Origin: Klebsiella planticola ATCC 33531
GTDB taxonomy: Bacteria; Pseudomonadota; Gammaproteobacteria; Enterobacterales; Enterobacteriaceae
Reading direction: 5' to 3'
NCBI RefSeq assembly: GCF_000735435.1
Contig: NZ_JMPP01000041.1
Location: 62,001 to 126,000 of the forward strand
DNA: 64,000 nt
This document shows, piece by piece, positions 8,716 to 17,810 of the stretch; position 1 is the stretch's first letter; every line of letters begins with the position of its first letter. The notes under the pieces were generated by a model. It saw nothing but the letters and a program-made list of their open reading frames with translations, was not told the DNA's origin and made no database searches. The position numbers and the translations under genes are program-made.

Positions 8716-9990
8716 ATGACCGTTCTCAGAGAACCTTTGGTTGTCGCCAGATATGGCAAATGGACGCAACTCGCACTTGGCCTGATCTGTATGGCTGCGA
8801 TATCCAGTCCACAATATGTCTGGACGTTGCTGACCAGACCGTTGACCGACAAGCTGGGCGTCGGGTTAGCGGAACTACAGGTGACCTTTTCGCTGTTGAT
8901 TATCCTGCAGACGTTTTTCTCGCCGTTTCAGGGACGGCTGGTTGAACGCTTTGGCCCGCGGCTGCTTATCTCTCTCGGCACGGTCATGGCGGGGCTGAGC
9001 TGGGTTCTCTCGGCTCAGGTCAGCGGCCTGGCCGCGCTGTACCTCGTCTATGGCGGCCTCGGCGGGCTGGGGACCGGTATTGTCTATATCGGCGTCGTCG
9101 GTTTAATGGTGCGCTGGTTTCCCCGCCATCGTGGATTTGCCGCTGGCGCCGTTGCGGCAGGGTATGGCATGGGGGCGATTATGACCACCTTTCCTGTCTC
9201 CGTCTCGCTGGGCCAATACGGATTAGAACAGACCATGACGGTCTTCGGCCTCCTCTTTGCCGCCGTGGGATTTCTGGCCAGCCAGGGGCTGAAACTGCCG
9301 CCCGATAGCGGTGCGTTGCCCGCCAGCCAGACCGTCGCGCAAAGTAGCCGGCAATTCACTTCGCGCGAAATGCTGCGCCAACCGCTTTTCTGGCTGATGT
9401 TTGCCATGATGGCGATGATGTCGACCTCCGGACTGATGGTGACGTCGCAGATGGCGGTCTTTGCTGAGGATTTCGGCATCAGTAAGGCGGTGGTGTTCGG
9501 CATGGCCGCGCTGCCGCTAGCGCTGACTATCGACCGTTTTACCAATGGCCTGACGCGACCGCTGTTCGGCTTTATTTCCGATCGCTATGGCCGGGAAAAC
9601 ACCATGTTTATCGCCTTTGCGCTGGAAGGGGTGGCGATGACCCTGTGGCTGGCCTGTCGTGACGATCCGATGCTGTTTGTGCTGTTGTCCGGCGTGGTGT
9701 TTTTCGGCTGGGGGGAGATTTTTTCGCTGTTTCCCTCCACGTTGACCGACACGTTCGGCAGCGAATATGCGAGCTCTAACTACGGCTGGTTGTATATATC
9801 GCAAGGGATCGGATCGATTTTTGGCGGCCCGCTGGCGGCGCTGCTGTACCAGCATACTCAAGGGTGGGAGGTGGTCTTTAGCTGCGCGATAGGACTTGAT
9901 TTTATTACCGCCGCGCTGGCGATTGCGCTGTTGAAACCCTGGCGCGCGCGGTTTATCCGTCAACACAGTGATGCTGCCGCGATTGACTAA
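8716..9990 (+). CDS. MFS transporter of the oxalate/formate antiporter (OFA) family
   Basis: This 424-residue inner-membrane carrier has 12 predicted segments. Motifs typical of OxlT-like carriers are visible: SPQYVWTLLTRPL in the first loop, QTFFSPFQGRLVERFGPR, and GLGTGIVYIGVVGLMVRWFPRHRG after segment 4, then the FGWGEIFSLFPS region. ATG 8716 follows CTGGAGC with 5-nt spacing; the frame extends to 8689 without a better start. Members exchange carboxylates or are uncharacterised. It stands alone, with a terminator after it. Confidence 0.83.
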   Translation: MTVLREPLVVARYGKWTQLALGLICMAAISSPQYVWTLLTRPLTDKLGVGLAELQVTFSLLIILQTFFSPFQGRLVERFGPRLLISLGTVMAGLSWVLSAQVSGLAALYLVYGGLGGLGTGIVYIGVVGLMVRWFPRHRGFAAGAVAAGYGMGAIMTTFPVSVSLGQYGLEQTMTVFGLLFAAVGFLASQGLKLPPDSGALPASQTVAQSSRQFTSREMLRQPLFWLMFAMMAMMSTSGLMVTSQMAVFAEDFGISKAVVFGMAALPLALTIDRFTNGLTRPLFGFISDRYGRENTMFIAFALEGVAMTLWLACRDDPMLFVLLSGVVFFGWGEIFSLFPSTLTDTFGSEYASSNYGWLYISQGIGSIFGGPLAALLYQHTQGWEVVFSCAIGLDFITAALAIALLKPWRARFIRQHSDAAAID

Positions 9991-10007
9991 AGGCTCTCCG
10001 GATGTCT

Positions 10008-10042
10008 GCCCCGGCGCCAGTTTGCCGCCGCCGGGGCTATTC
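10008..10042 (+). terminator. rho-independent terminator after the OFA carrier gene
   Basis: A 9-bp GC-rich stem (arms 10008-10016 and 10029-10037) is followed by a T-rich stretch. It lies between the convergent OFA carrier and pgtP genes. Confidence 0.6.
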
Positions 10043-10074
10043 TTTATCTCAACCTTTATCTCATACCGGCGAAT

Positions 10075-11460
10075 TTACGCCTGTGCCAGCGACAGCTCGT
10101 GCGCGTTGGCCGCCTCCTGACGCTTACGTTCCAGCTCCAGCGCCCCACGGTGTGACAGATAGCAAAACAGAATGCAGCACACCACGCCGCCCATCAGCAG
10201 ATAGAAACCGCCGTGCCAGCCCAGCTTATCCACCATCACGCCGAACAGACTGGTGCCCAGCGACGCGCCGAAGATGTAGCTCATAAAACCGCGTAAACCA
10301 ACGGCAGAACCGACCGCAAAGCTCGGCACAATCTCCATAGTCTGTACCGAGGCCAGAAATTGCGGGACGTAAATCAGGCAACCCACAATGGCGGCAAACA
10401 CCGTGACCATAAACAGCGAATCACTTTTCCAGTAGCCAATCAGGCAGAAGAAGATCAGCGTCATGCAGATCATCGCCAGCGGCATGCGGCGACCTTTAAA
10501 CAGCTTATCCGACAGCCAGCCGGCCAGCAGCGTCGACGGAATGGCCGCCCATTCGAAAAACAGAAACGCGACGCTCATCTCTTCTTTCGAGAAGTGCTTC
10601 ACCGACAGAAGATAGATAGGCAGCCAGCTGATCATTCCGAAGCGCACCATGTAGACGAACACATCGACCATCGAGACGTACCAGGCGTTCTTGTTTTTCA
10701 GCACATAGGTACAAAAGATTTGCCATGCGCTCATGTTTTCCGGGGCTTTTTCCACTTTGCCGGTATTGAGCAGCACTTTCTCTTCCGGGAGCATTTCGTC
10801 GAGCGCCGGCAGCCCTTCGCTGCGCGGCGAGCCTTTTCCCAGAATCAGCACCACAACGGCAAACAGCACCGCAACCGCGGCGGGGACGATATAGCTGGCG
10901 GTCTGCCAGTGTTCGGTCCCGAGCAGCGCAAAAGCGGTTCCGACGATGGGGGCGACAATACCACCGCCAACGTTGTGCGAGATGTTCCAGAATGCGCCGA
11001 CCCGGCCACGTTCGCGGCGTGGAAACCAGTTGGCGATGGTGATAAACGAGGGGCCAACGCCCATGCCCTGGAACAGCCCGTTGATCACCACCAGCGCGAC
11101 GAAAATCCAGAACGCGCTGCTGAAGCCCAGCCCGACGTTCACTGCCGCGCACATCACCAGCCCGCAGGCCATAAAGACTTTCGGGCTGGCCTTATCCGCC
11201 AGGCTGCTCATCACCCCTTTGCTGATACCGTAGGCGATCAACATGCAGCTGCTGAGCATGCCAATTTGGGTGGCGCTCAGGTCAAGCTGCTCTTTGAGGT
11301 AGGGAGTCGACAACGTGAAGTTATTACGCACGATGTAGTAGGCGAGATAGCCGAGGAAGACGCTCAGTAGCGCCTGCATCCGATAGCGTTTATAGGTAGG
11401 GACAATTTGTTGCGCAGGAATCGTGGCCGCGGCGACCTTGGGTTTTAATAATGAAAGCAT
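10075..11460 (-). CDS. pgtP: phosphoglycerate:phosphate antiporter PgtP
   Basis: This 461-residue MFS carrier of the organophosphate:phosphate antiporter (UhpT/GlpT/PgtP) family imports 2- and 3-phosphoglycerate and phosphoenolpyruvate in Salmonella. The N-terminus after the first basic helix (YYIVRNNFTLSTPYL) and the NWFPRRERGRVGAFWNISHNVGG loop are family hallmarks. It is divergent from pgtCBA, the matching induction system, and shares a 463-bp control region with it. No other pgt gene follows it. Confidence 0.92.
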   Translation of the reverse strand: MLSLLKPKVAAATIPAQQIVPTYKRYRMQALLSVFLGYLAYYIVRNNFTLSTPYLKEQLDLSATQIGMLSSCMLIAYGISKGVMSSLADKASPKVFMACGLVMCAAVNVGLGFSSAFWIFVALVVINGLFQGMGVGPSFITIANWFPRRERGRVGAFWNISHNVGGGIVAPIVGTAFALLGTEHWQTASYIVPAAVAVLFAVVVLILGKGSPRSEGLPALDEMLPEEKVLLNTGKVEKAPENMSAWQIFCTYVLKNKNAWYVSMVDVFVYMVRFGMISWLPIYLLSVKHFSKEEMSVAFLFFEWAAIPSTLLAGWLSDKLFKGRRMPLAMICMTLIFFCLIGYWKSDSLFMVTVFAAIVGCLIYVPQFLASVQTMEIVPSFAVGSAVGLRGFMSYIFGASLGTSLFGVMVDKLGWHGGFYLLMGGVVCCILFCYLSHRGALELERKRQEAANAHELSLAQA

Positions 11461-11570
11461 AACCGTACCTGTATTTTATTAGCGGTGGTGAATGTCGGGA
11501 TAATTCAATTAAGCTGTCGTCAGTACGTTATCAATTGTGGTGAAAACAAAGCGGCAATACAATCCAGGCT

Positions 11571-11627
11571 ATTTGAGTCAAAAATGACTCAAATATAAAT
11601 CCGGAGGTTCTTTTTTTGACCCAAATA
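11571..11627. promoter_or_regulatory. candidate PgtA operator repeats in the pgtP-pgtC control region
   Basis: A perfect inverted repeat with 10-bp arms (ATTTGAGTCA / TGACTCAAAT, 11571-11594, 4-nt spacer) is followed by a third near-copy, TGACCCAAAT at 11617-11626, exactly 32 bp from the second half-site. Position and symmetry suit a dimeric response regulator such as PgtA. The rest of the 11461-11923 intergenic stretch is AT-rich and shows no gene. Confidence 0.5.
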
Positions 11628-11923
11628 TATTTCACGGCCATCACTCTTTTTGTGAAATACTTAGCCGAGCTGGGTGCAAATTGCGCAATAGCCCTAAGGG
11701 CCTGCGTTCTTGTTAGTTTGACCTTGTTAACAGTATGATTTTAATAGCGGTGGTAGGCTGTTTATTATTCTGTAGGATAAAGCCGAATATGGATATTTCC
11801 CCGGCTTTAACGAACGCGTCGGGCAATGAACTTTTTTGTCACAAAGCTCAGCGAGATATTATTTATTCATGTTCTGGTTTTATGAAAACGATCACAAAAC
11901 GCTGGCAGCGAGAAGGGTATTTC

Positions 11924-13180
11924 ATGACAAAACGGTCAAATAAACGACAGCGGGGCTGGGGTATTGGACTCTTCCTCAGCTTGCTGATGGTCTTTAGCGT
12001 TGAGGCCAAAAAGAATGAGCTGGTGATTGCCACCACTTTCTCACCTGATGCGACCGCCTATATCATCAGCCGCTGGCAGACTCAGCCGCAATCGGTGATC
12101 ATCCGTACTCTGAATCGCACCAGCGCCTCACTGGAACAACTGCTGGACGGCGCCGGAGGCGAGAATATCGATCTGGTGCTGACTTCATCGCCCATGCTGT
12201 TGCAGCACCTGCAGGAGCATCAGCGACTGGCCGCCTACCCGGACGCGCCGGCCCAGTCGCAGCAGCGGGTACCGGCTTCGATCCGCGGTACCGCAGTCGC
12301 GGTGGCCATCTCCGGGTTTGGTCTGCTCATTAACCAGCGTAATCTCCGCGAGCGCCAGCTGCCGCTGCCCGCCAGCTGGGACGATCTGATGCAGGCGCGC
12401 TACCAGGGCACCTTATTAATGAGTAGCCCCTCGCGTTCGGATACTAACCATCTGATGGTGGAATCGCTGCTGCAACAGGAGGGCTGGAACCACGGATGGG
12501 AAATCATTTTGAGCATGGCGGGGAACCTGATCACTATCTCCAGCCGCAGTTTTGGCGTGGCGGATAAAATCAAAAGCGGCTTAGGCTCGGTCGGCCCGGT
12601 GATTGATAACTACGCCAATCTGTTGCTCGACGATCCAAACCTGACGTTTCACTATTTTCCGCACTCGGCGGCGTCACCTACCTATGTGGCGATGATTGGT
12701 CATAACCCGTACCCGGCGGATGCCCGGCGCTTTATTCAGTTTTTGCTCAGTCCGGAAGGCCAGCAGGCGCTCTCGGATACCAACACCGGAAAATACTCGA
12801 TTATCCCCGATCCGGGAAATACACCGCGCGCGCGCCAGCAGCGCCAGCTACTGAGCGAACCCTCACTCAACTATCAGCTGATCCTGCAACGTCAGCGTCT
12901 GGTACAAAAGTTGTTTGATACTGCGATAAGCTTTCGTCTGTCGCAGCTGAAGGATGCCTGGCGAGCGTTGCACAATGCAGAAGCCCGGCTAAAAACGCCG
13001 CTACCGGAGGTCCGCGCGTTGCTGACCGCCATGCCGGTCAGCGAGCAGCAGAGTCGCGATGAGGACTATCTCCGACAGCTGGATAATAAAGATCGGGCCG
13101 AACAGCTTATGATGGAGTGGCAGCTCTTTTTCCAGGAACAACAGCGGCAGGCGATCGTTAAACTGGAGAACCTGAAATGA
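11924..13180 (+). CDS. pgtC: phosphoglycerate sensing protein PgtC
   Basis: This 418-residue periplasmic binding-protein-like component works with the PgtB kinase in phosphoglycerate induction of pgtP. A basic N-terminus is followed by a hydrophobic signal segment ending near FSVEA, then an ABC-type binding fold (NELVIATTFSPDATAYI, later HNPYPADARRFIQFLLSPEGQQAL). The frame is open from 11735, but ATG 11924 has AGAAGGG seven bases upstream and places the signal peptide correctly. Its stop overlaps the pgtB start by 4 bp (ATGA). Confidence 0.9.
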   Translation: MTKRSNKRQRGWGIGLFLSLLMVFSVEAKKNELVIATTFSPDATAYIISRWQTQPQSVIIRTLNRTSASLEQLLDGAGGENIDLVLTSSPMLLQHLQEHQRLAAYPDAPAQSQQRVPASIRGTAVAVAISGFGLLINQRNLRERQLPLPASWDDLMQARYQGTLLMSSPSRSDTNHLMVESLLQQEGWNHGWEIILSMAGNLITISSRSFGVADKIKSGLGSVGPVIDNYANLLLDDPNLTFHYFPHSAASPTYVAMIGHNPYPADARRFIQFLLSPEGQQALSDTNTGKYSIIPDPGNTPRARQQRQLLSEPSLNYQLILQRQRLVQKLFDTAISFRLSQLKDAWRALHNAEARLKTPLPEVRALLTAMPVSEQQSRDEDYLRQLDNKDRAEQLMMEWQLFFQEQQRQAIVKLENLK

Positions 13181-15204
13181 GGTTGCCCGGCTTTATCAGG
13201 AACCTGACCATCAGCGCCAGCCTGCGCGGCGCGTTCCTGACCGGCGCGCTGCTGACCCTCGTCGTCAGCGGCGTCAGCCTCTACTCCTGGCACGAGCAGA
13301 GCTCGCAAATTCGCTATGCGCTCAACGACTATTTCCCGCGGATTCAGACCTCGTTCCTGATTGAAAACAGCCTGAATACGCTGGTCGATCAGCTTAATGA
13401 GTTTTTACTGGCGGCCAATACCACCTCGCGCCTGCAATTACGCAACCAGATCCTGCAACACCTGGATGACATCGACAGGTTAAGCCAGCGTCTTGATATG
13501 CCGGAACGCCAGCAAATTGAGCTGACGCTTCGCGACAGCCGTCAGCTGCTCGCCAGGCTCGATCGTTCGCTCTACAACATGTTTATCGCGCGGGAAAAGG
13601 TCAATGAAATCACCGCGCGGATTAACTGGCTGCATGATGACTTTACCTCAGAGATGAACTCTCTGGTGCAGGACTTCAGCTGGCAGCAGGGCGCCTTGCT
13701 AGATCAGATGGAGGACAAGCAGGGACACGCCGTTCATCGTCTGCAGGCCAATCTGCGGGCGGTGCAGGGGGAACAGCAGCAGGTCTACACCCTGGCGCGT
13801 ATTGAGAGCCAGATCATCAGCGACCTGCGCGACAGACTCACCGAGGTGCAGTCCAGCACGGAGGGCGACGGTAACGTGGAAGGGCATATTCGCTACCTGA
13901 CCTACCTAAAAAACACCGCGGATGAAAATATGCATCTGCTGGAAGGCTATCCCAGCACGATAACCCTGCGGCAGACCATTGACGAGCTGCTCGATACCGG
14001 GATCGCGGAAAACAAAATGCCGGCCGCGATTCGGCAATATATTGAAGCGCAAAAGGCGCTGGCGCAGGTGACGCAAGCCAAAGAGAGCACGCTGGCGCGT
14101 TTTCGCGCCCAGCTGGAGTCCCAGCTCAGCGACAGCCACGGAAAAATGCGCGCCTTCAATCAGCGCCTCGAACATACCATGTGGTTCAGCGGCAGTCTGA
14201 TTCTGATTGCCACGCTGCTGGCGCTGGCGCTGGCATATTTGCTCAACCACTATTTTATCCGTTCGCGGCTGGTTAAACGCTTTATTCAGCTTAATCAGGC
14301 GGTGGTGCGTATCGGACTGGGCGATGTTAACGCCGCTATTCCGGTGTATGGCGAAGATGAACTGGGGCGCATCGGGAAACTGCTGCGCCATACCCTGGGA
14401 CAGCTTACTCAACAACGCCAGCTGCTGGAACAGGAGATCGCGGAGCGCAAGAGGATCGATCTCCATCTGCGTACGACCCAGGATGAGCTGGTTCAGGCGG
14501 CCAAGCTGGCGGTCGTCGGGCAGACGATGACGACCCTGGCGCATGAAATCAATCAGCCGCTTAACGCTCTGTCGATGTATCTCTACAGCGCCCGCACCGC
14601 CATTAAGCATGAGCAGATGGCCAGCGCCAGCCAGACCCTGGCCAGGGCGGAAGGGCTGATTGGCCGAATCGACGCCATTATCCGCAACCTACGGCAGTTC
14701 TCTCGTCGTTCGGAAGCGGATACGCCTGCCAGCGCCGTCAGTCTGCGCCAGGCATTCGTTGCCGCCTGGGAGCTGCTGGCGCTGCGCCATAAACCGCTGT
14801 GCGGTGTACTGAACCTGCCGCCTGATGAACCGCAGGTCCTCGGTGACGAGGTGCGCATCCAGCAGGTGCTGGTAAATGTGCTCACCAACGCGCTGGATGC
14901 CGCCCAGACGGCGCCCTGCATTAGCGTGGCATGGGAACGTACGGCGGAAGGCTGGACGGTGATGATTGCGGATAATGGCGGCGGCTGGCCGCTGGCGCTG
15001 GCGGGGTCGCTCCTCAAGCCGTTTGTAACCAGCAAGCAGCTGGGGCTGGGGATCGGCCTGTCGATCAGCGAATCATTAATGATACAGATGGAAGGGCATC
15101 TGCGGCTGGCGTCGACGCTGGATCGTCATGCCTGTGTTGTTTTGCAATTTTTAGCTACGGAAATAAGCCATGTTGACCGATCACCACAATATATTGCTGA
15201 TTGA
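13177..15204 (+). CDS. pgtB: sensor histidine kinase PgtB
   Basis: This 675-residue inner-membrane kinase has transmembrane segments near residues 16-36 and 337-357 that bracket a long periplasmic helical domain, then HAMP. The H-box LAHEINQPLNAL has its phospho-histidine near residue 456. The N-box (NVLTNALDAA, about 567), IADNGGGW and GLGIGLSI ATP-binding motifs follow. It belongs to the DctB-like class. It should phosphorylate PgtA when PgtC senses phosphoglycerate. It overlaps pgtC by 4 bp and pgtA by 35 bp. Confidence 0.92.
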   Translation: MRLPGFIRNLTISASLRGAFLTGALLTLVVSGVSLYSWHEQSSQIRYALNDYFPRIQTSFLIENSLNTLVDQLNEFLLAANTTSRLQLRNQILQHLDDIDRLSQRLDMPERQQIELTLRDSRQLLARLDRSLYNMFIAREKVNEITARINWLHDDFTSEMNSLVQDFSWQQGALLDQMEDKQGHAVHRLQANLRAVQGEQQQVYTLARIESQIISDLRDRLTEVQSSTEGDGNVEGHIRYLTYLKNTADENMHLLEGYPSTITLRQTIDELLDTGIAENKMPAAIRQYIEAQKALAQVTQAKESTLARFRAQLESQLSDSHGKMRAFNQRLEHTMWFSGSLILIATLLALALAYLLNHYFIRSRLVKRFIQLNQAVVRIGLGDVNAAIPVYGEDELGRIGKLLRHTLGQLTQQRQLLEQEIAERKRIDLHLRTTQDELVQAAKLAVVGQTMTTLAHEINQPLNALSMYLYSARTAIKHEQMASASQTLARAEGLIGRIDAIIRNLRQFSRRSEADTPASAVSLRQAFVAAWELLALRHKPLCGVLNLPPDEPQVLGDEVRIQQVLVNVLTNALDAAQTAPCISVAWERTAEGWTVMIADNGGGWPLALAGSLLKPFVTSKQLGLGIGLSISESLMIQMEGHLRLASTLDRHACVVLQFLATEISHVDRSPQYIAD

Positions 15205-16414
15205 CGATGACAGCGATGTCCTCGACGCCTATACCCAGCTGCTCACCCAGGCCGGGCATCGGGTTTACGCCTGTGGCGATCCGCTGCGCGCGCAGGATCT
15301 GGTCAGCGAAGCATGGCCCGGTATCGTGCTCAGCGATGTGTGTATGCCGCACTGTTCCGGCATCGATTTGCTGAAGATACTGCTTAAACACGACCCGCAT
15401 CTGCCGGTGATATTAATTACCGGCCATGGCGATGTCCCGATGGCGGTTGAGGCGGTTAAGAAAGGCGCATGGGATTTTCTGCAAAAACCGGTTAATCCCG
15501 GGCAGCTGCTAGACCTGATCGATAAAGCGCTGGCCCAGCGTCAGTCGCAGGTGGTGCGGCGACAGTGGCAAAAAGAGCAGCTGGAAGACAACCTGATTGG
15601 CCGCAGCGAGTGGGTTACCCAGATGCGACAAACGCTTCAGCAGCTGGCCGAAACGGATGTCGCGGTCTATTTTCATGGCGAACGGGGAACGGGGCGAACG
15701 CTGGCGGCATGCTACCTGCATCGCCTCAGCACGCGCGGCGACCGGCCGATAATTTTCGGCGATATCCTGCAAGGCCAGGAGGCACCGCTGCAGGCGTGGT
15801 GTGAGCAGGCGCAGGGCGGGACGCTGGTTCTGCGGAATATCGAGTTTCTGAGCCAGGCACAGCAGCTGGTACTGGCCCATCAGCAAGCGCAGGATGAACC
15901 GCCGTGTCGACTGGTTGCCACGGGGCTGCAGCCGCTCATTGCCCTGGTGGGCAATAACCTTATTCTTCCCGATCTCTATTATTGCTTTGCCATGACCCAG
16001 CAGTTTTGCCCGCCGCTGGCGCAGCGTCTCGACGATATCGAGCCCCTGTTTCTGCACTATCTACAGCAGGCCTGTTTACGGCTGAATCATCCGGTACCAG
16101 AACTGCCGGCGGCGCTGGCTAAAAAGCTGGTCAATCGCCATTGGCCGAACAACGTGCGCGAACTGGCAAATGCGGCCAAGCTATTTGCCGTCGGGGTGAT
16201 GCCGCTGGCCGAAATCCCCAATCCGCTGCTGCATCAGGTTGAGCCGATGCAGCTTGACCAGCGGGTTGAGGATTATGAACGGCAGATCATTATTGAGGCC
16301 CTGAACATCCATCAGGGCCGGATCAACGATGTCTCAGAGTATTTGCAGATCCCGCGCAAAAAGCTCTACCTGCGAATGAAAAAATTTGGCTTAGACAAAC
16401 ATCATTATCGCTGA
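15170..16414 (+). CDS. pgtA: response regulator PgtA, NtrC-like with degenerate AAA+ domain
   Basis: This 414-residue regulator of pgtP has a receiver domain with D56 (LSDVCMP) as phospho-acceptor and the conserved K in LQKPV. An AAA+-like middle region and a C-terminal Fis-type HTH (INDVSEYLQIPRKKLYLRM) follow. The middle domain is worn: Walker A reads GERGTGRT, the Walker B acidic pair is lost (GTLVLRNIEF), and no GAFTGA loop for sigma-54 contact is present. It therefore probably activates a sigma-70 promoter. Its start lies inside pgtB. Confidence 0.9.
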   Translation: MLTDHHNILLIDDDSDVLDAYTQLLTQAGHRVYACGDPLRAQDLVSEAWPGIVLSDVCMPHCSGIDLLKILLKHDPHLPVILITGHGDVPMAVEAVKKGAWDFLQKPVNPGQLLDLIDKALAQRQSQVVRRQWQKEQLEDNLIGRSEWVTQMRQTLQQLAETDVAVYFHGERGTGRTLAACYLHRLSTRGDRPIIFGDILQGQEAPLQAWCEQAQGGTLVLRNIEFLSQAQQLVLAHQQAQDEPPCRLVATGLQPLIALVGNNLILPDLYYCFAMTQQFCPPLAQRLDDIEPLFLHYLQQACLRLNHPVPELPAALAKKLVNRHWPNNVRELANAAKLFAVGVMPLAEIPNPLLHQVEPMQLDQRVEDYERQIIIEALNIHQGRINDVSEYLQIPRKKLYLRMKKFGLDKHHYR

Positions 16415-16424
16415 GCGGTACGGC

Positions 16425-17750
16425 CTAATGCTTAAGTCTGACGGCCGCCCGTTTTTCGCTCAGCATAAACAGCGAATTGACGATGATGGCAGTCAGGGTG
16501 CCGGCCGCCATACCGTTGCCCAGTACCATCTGTATTCCTGACGGGAAATTCTGATACAGCCCGGGTACAAGTATCGGCAACATCCCCATCGCCAGACCGG
16601 CAGCTAAGGCATAGGTTTTCCCCGGCGTATGCAGCGGTTCGCGGGCAATCATACCGATGCCGATGACGCCGATGATGCTGAAAACGATCACCGCCGTACC
16701 GCAGACCACCGGGCCTGGCAGGCAGGTGGCAAGGCGAACCAGTGGGGAAAGCAGCGCAATCAGGATCAGCAGCGCTCCCGCCGTCGCCGTGACATAACGG
16801 GATCTGACGTTGGTCGTGCGCACGACGCCAATATTTTCGCCGGAGGTAATAATCAGGGAGGTGCCGAACAGTCCTCCCAGCAGCGAAATAATGGCGTCGC
16901 CGCGAATCGTCCGGGGAATCGCTTTGTGCACGTTTTGCGGCGAGTTGACGATCTCCGCGGTGGCGATCGTTTGCCCGGCCGCTTCCGCCATTGAGATGAC
17001 GGCGTAAATTAATAACGGTAGCGAAGCCGTAAGATTAAAAACCGGCCAGCCGAACGGAAACAGCTGTGGCAGGCTGAACAGCGGCCCGTGACTGACCTCG
17101 CTGAAATCGGCGCTGCCCAGGGCCACCCCCAGCAGAGTACCGGCCAGTAAACCAAACATCACCGACAGCTGACGCAGGATCCCGGTAAACGCCAGCGCGA
17201 AGATAAGCGTAATCAGGATGGTCGTCAGCGCCAGAAGAATGTGGGTTGGCTGGGCAAAATGGCCGCTGCCCGGTGGCCCGATAATCAGTCCGCCGTACAA
17301 ACGAATCAGGTTAATCGAGACCATCAGCAGCATGATCCCGATGATAAACGGCGGGAAATGGTGCAGAAAACGGCGGAAAACGGGCAGGGCGATAAAGTAA
17401 AACAGCGACGTTAAGATTACTGCGCCAATCGCCGTCTGTATCGACGTTTGTAGGGCAATCGCGATAAAAATTGCAATCGGCGCGCCGCCGGGCACCATGA
17501 TGAAAGGCAGCCGCGCGCCGACGCTCCCGATACCGAGGCTTTGTACGATGGCTCCCAGCCCGCACAGCAAAAAGGTCGCGCTCAGTAGCGACGTGGTGAC
17601 GGTATCGCTGAAGTGCAGCGCCTGGGCGATGAGGAAAACGGCGGTGATTGGCGTGGCGACCACCACCAGAACATGCTGAAACGCCAGCAACAGCAGAGTT
17701 TGCCAGGGCAGGGCTTCGTTATCCGGAATATCCGAGTCAGAACGCGGCAT
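16425..17750 (-). CDS. NCS2-family nucleobase permease (uracil/xanthine type)
   Basis: This 441-residue inner-membrane symporter of the NCS2 family, close to the uracil/xanthine permeases, has about 14 hydrophobic segments. Family markers include QHVLVVVATPI, the substrate-site motif GEN in TSGENIGVVRTTNVRSRYV, and PGPVVCGTAVIVFSIIG. It lies 60 bp downstream of the arylsulfotransferase-like gene, likely in one operon under the LacI operator at 18971. A nucleobase or related heterocycle is the probable substrate; which one is not readable. Confidence 0.85.
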   Translation of the reverse strand: MPRSDSDIPDNEALPWQTLLLLAFQHVLVVVATPITAVFLIAQALHFSDTVTTSLLSATFLLCGLGAIVQSLGIGSVGARLPFIMVPGGAPIAIFIAIALQTSIQTAIGAVILTSLFYFIALPVFRRFLHHFPPFIIGIMLLMVSINLIRLYGGLIIGPPGSGHFAQPTHILLALTTILITLIFALAFTGILRQLSVMFGLLAGTLLGVALGSADFSEVSHGPLFSLPQLFPFGWPVFNLTASLPLLIYAVISMAEAAGQTIATAEIVNSPQNVHKAIPRTIRGDAIISLLGGLFGTSLIITSGENIGVVRTTNVRSRYVTATAGALLILIALLSPLVRLATCLPGPVVCGTAVIVFSIIGVIGIGMIAREPLHTPGKTYALAAGLAMGMLPILVPGLYQNFPSGIQMVLGNGMAAGTLTAIIVNSLFMLSEKRAAVRLKH

Positions 17751-17810
17751 AGATAAATGCCTCCCAAAGAGGTCAAAAGAGAGCCGTCGACACAGGCCGA
17801 CGGCGGCGAA

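Noticed and set aside
10360..11370. Long plus-strand open frame of 336 codons across pgtP
   Set aside because: Composition is Gln/His/Arg-rich as expected for an antisense shadow, and pgtP on the other strand is unmistakable.
11461..11570. Possible sigma-54 promoter upstream of pgtP
   Set aside because: GG and GC elements are present but with 8 instead of 10 bases between them, and PgtA lacks the sigma-54 contact loop.
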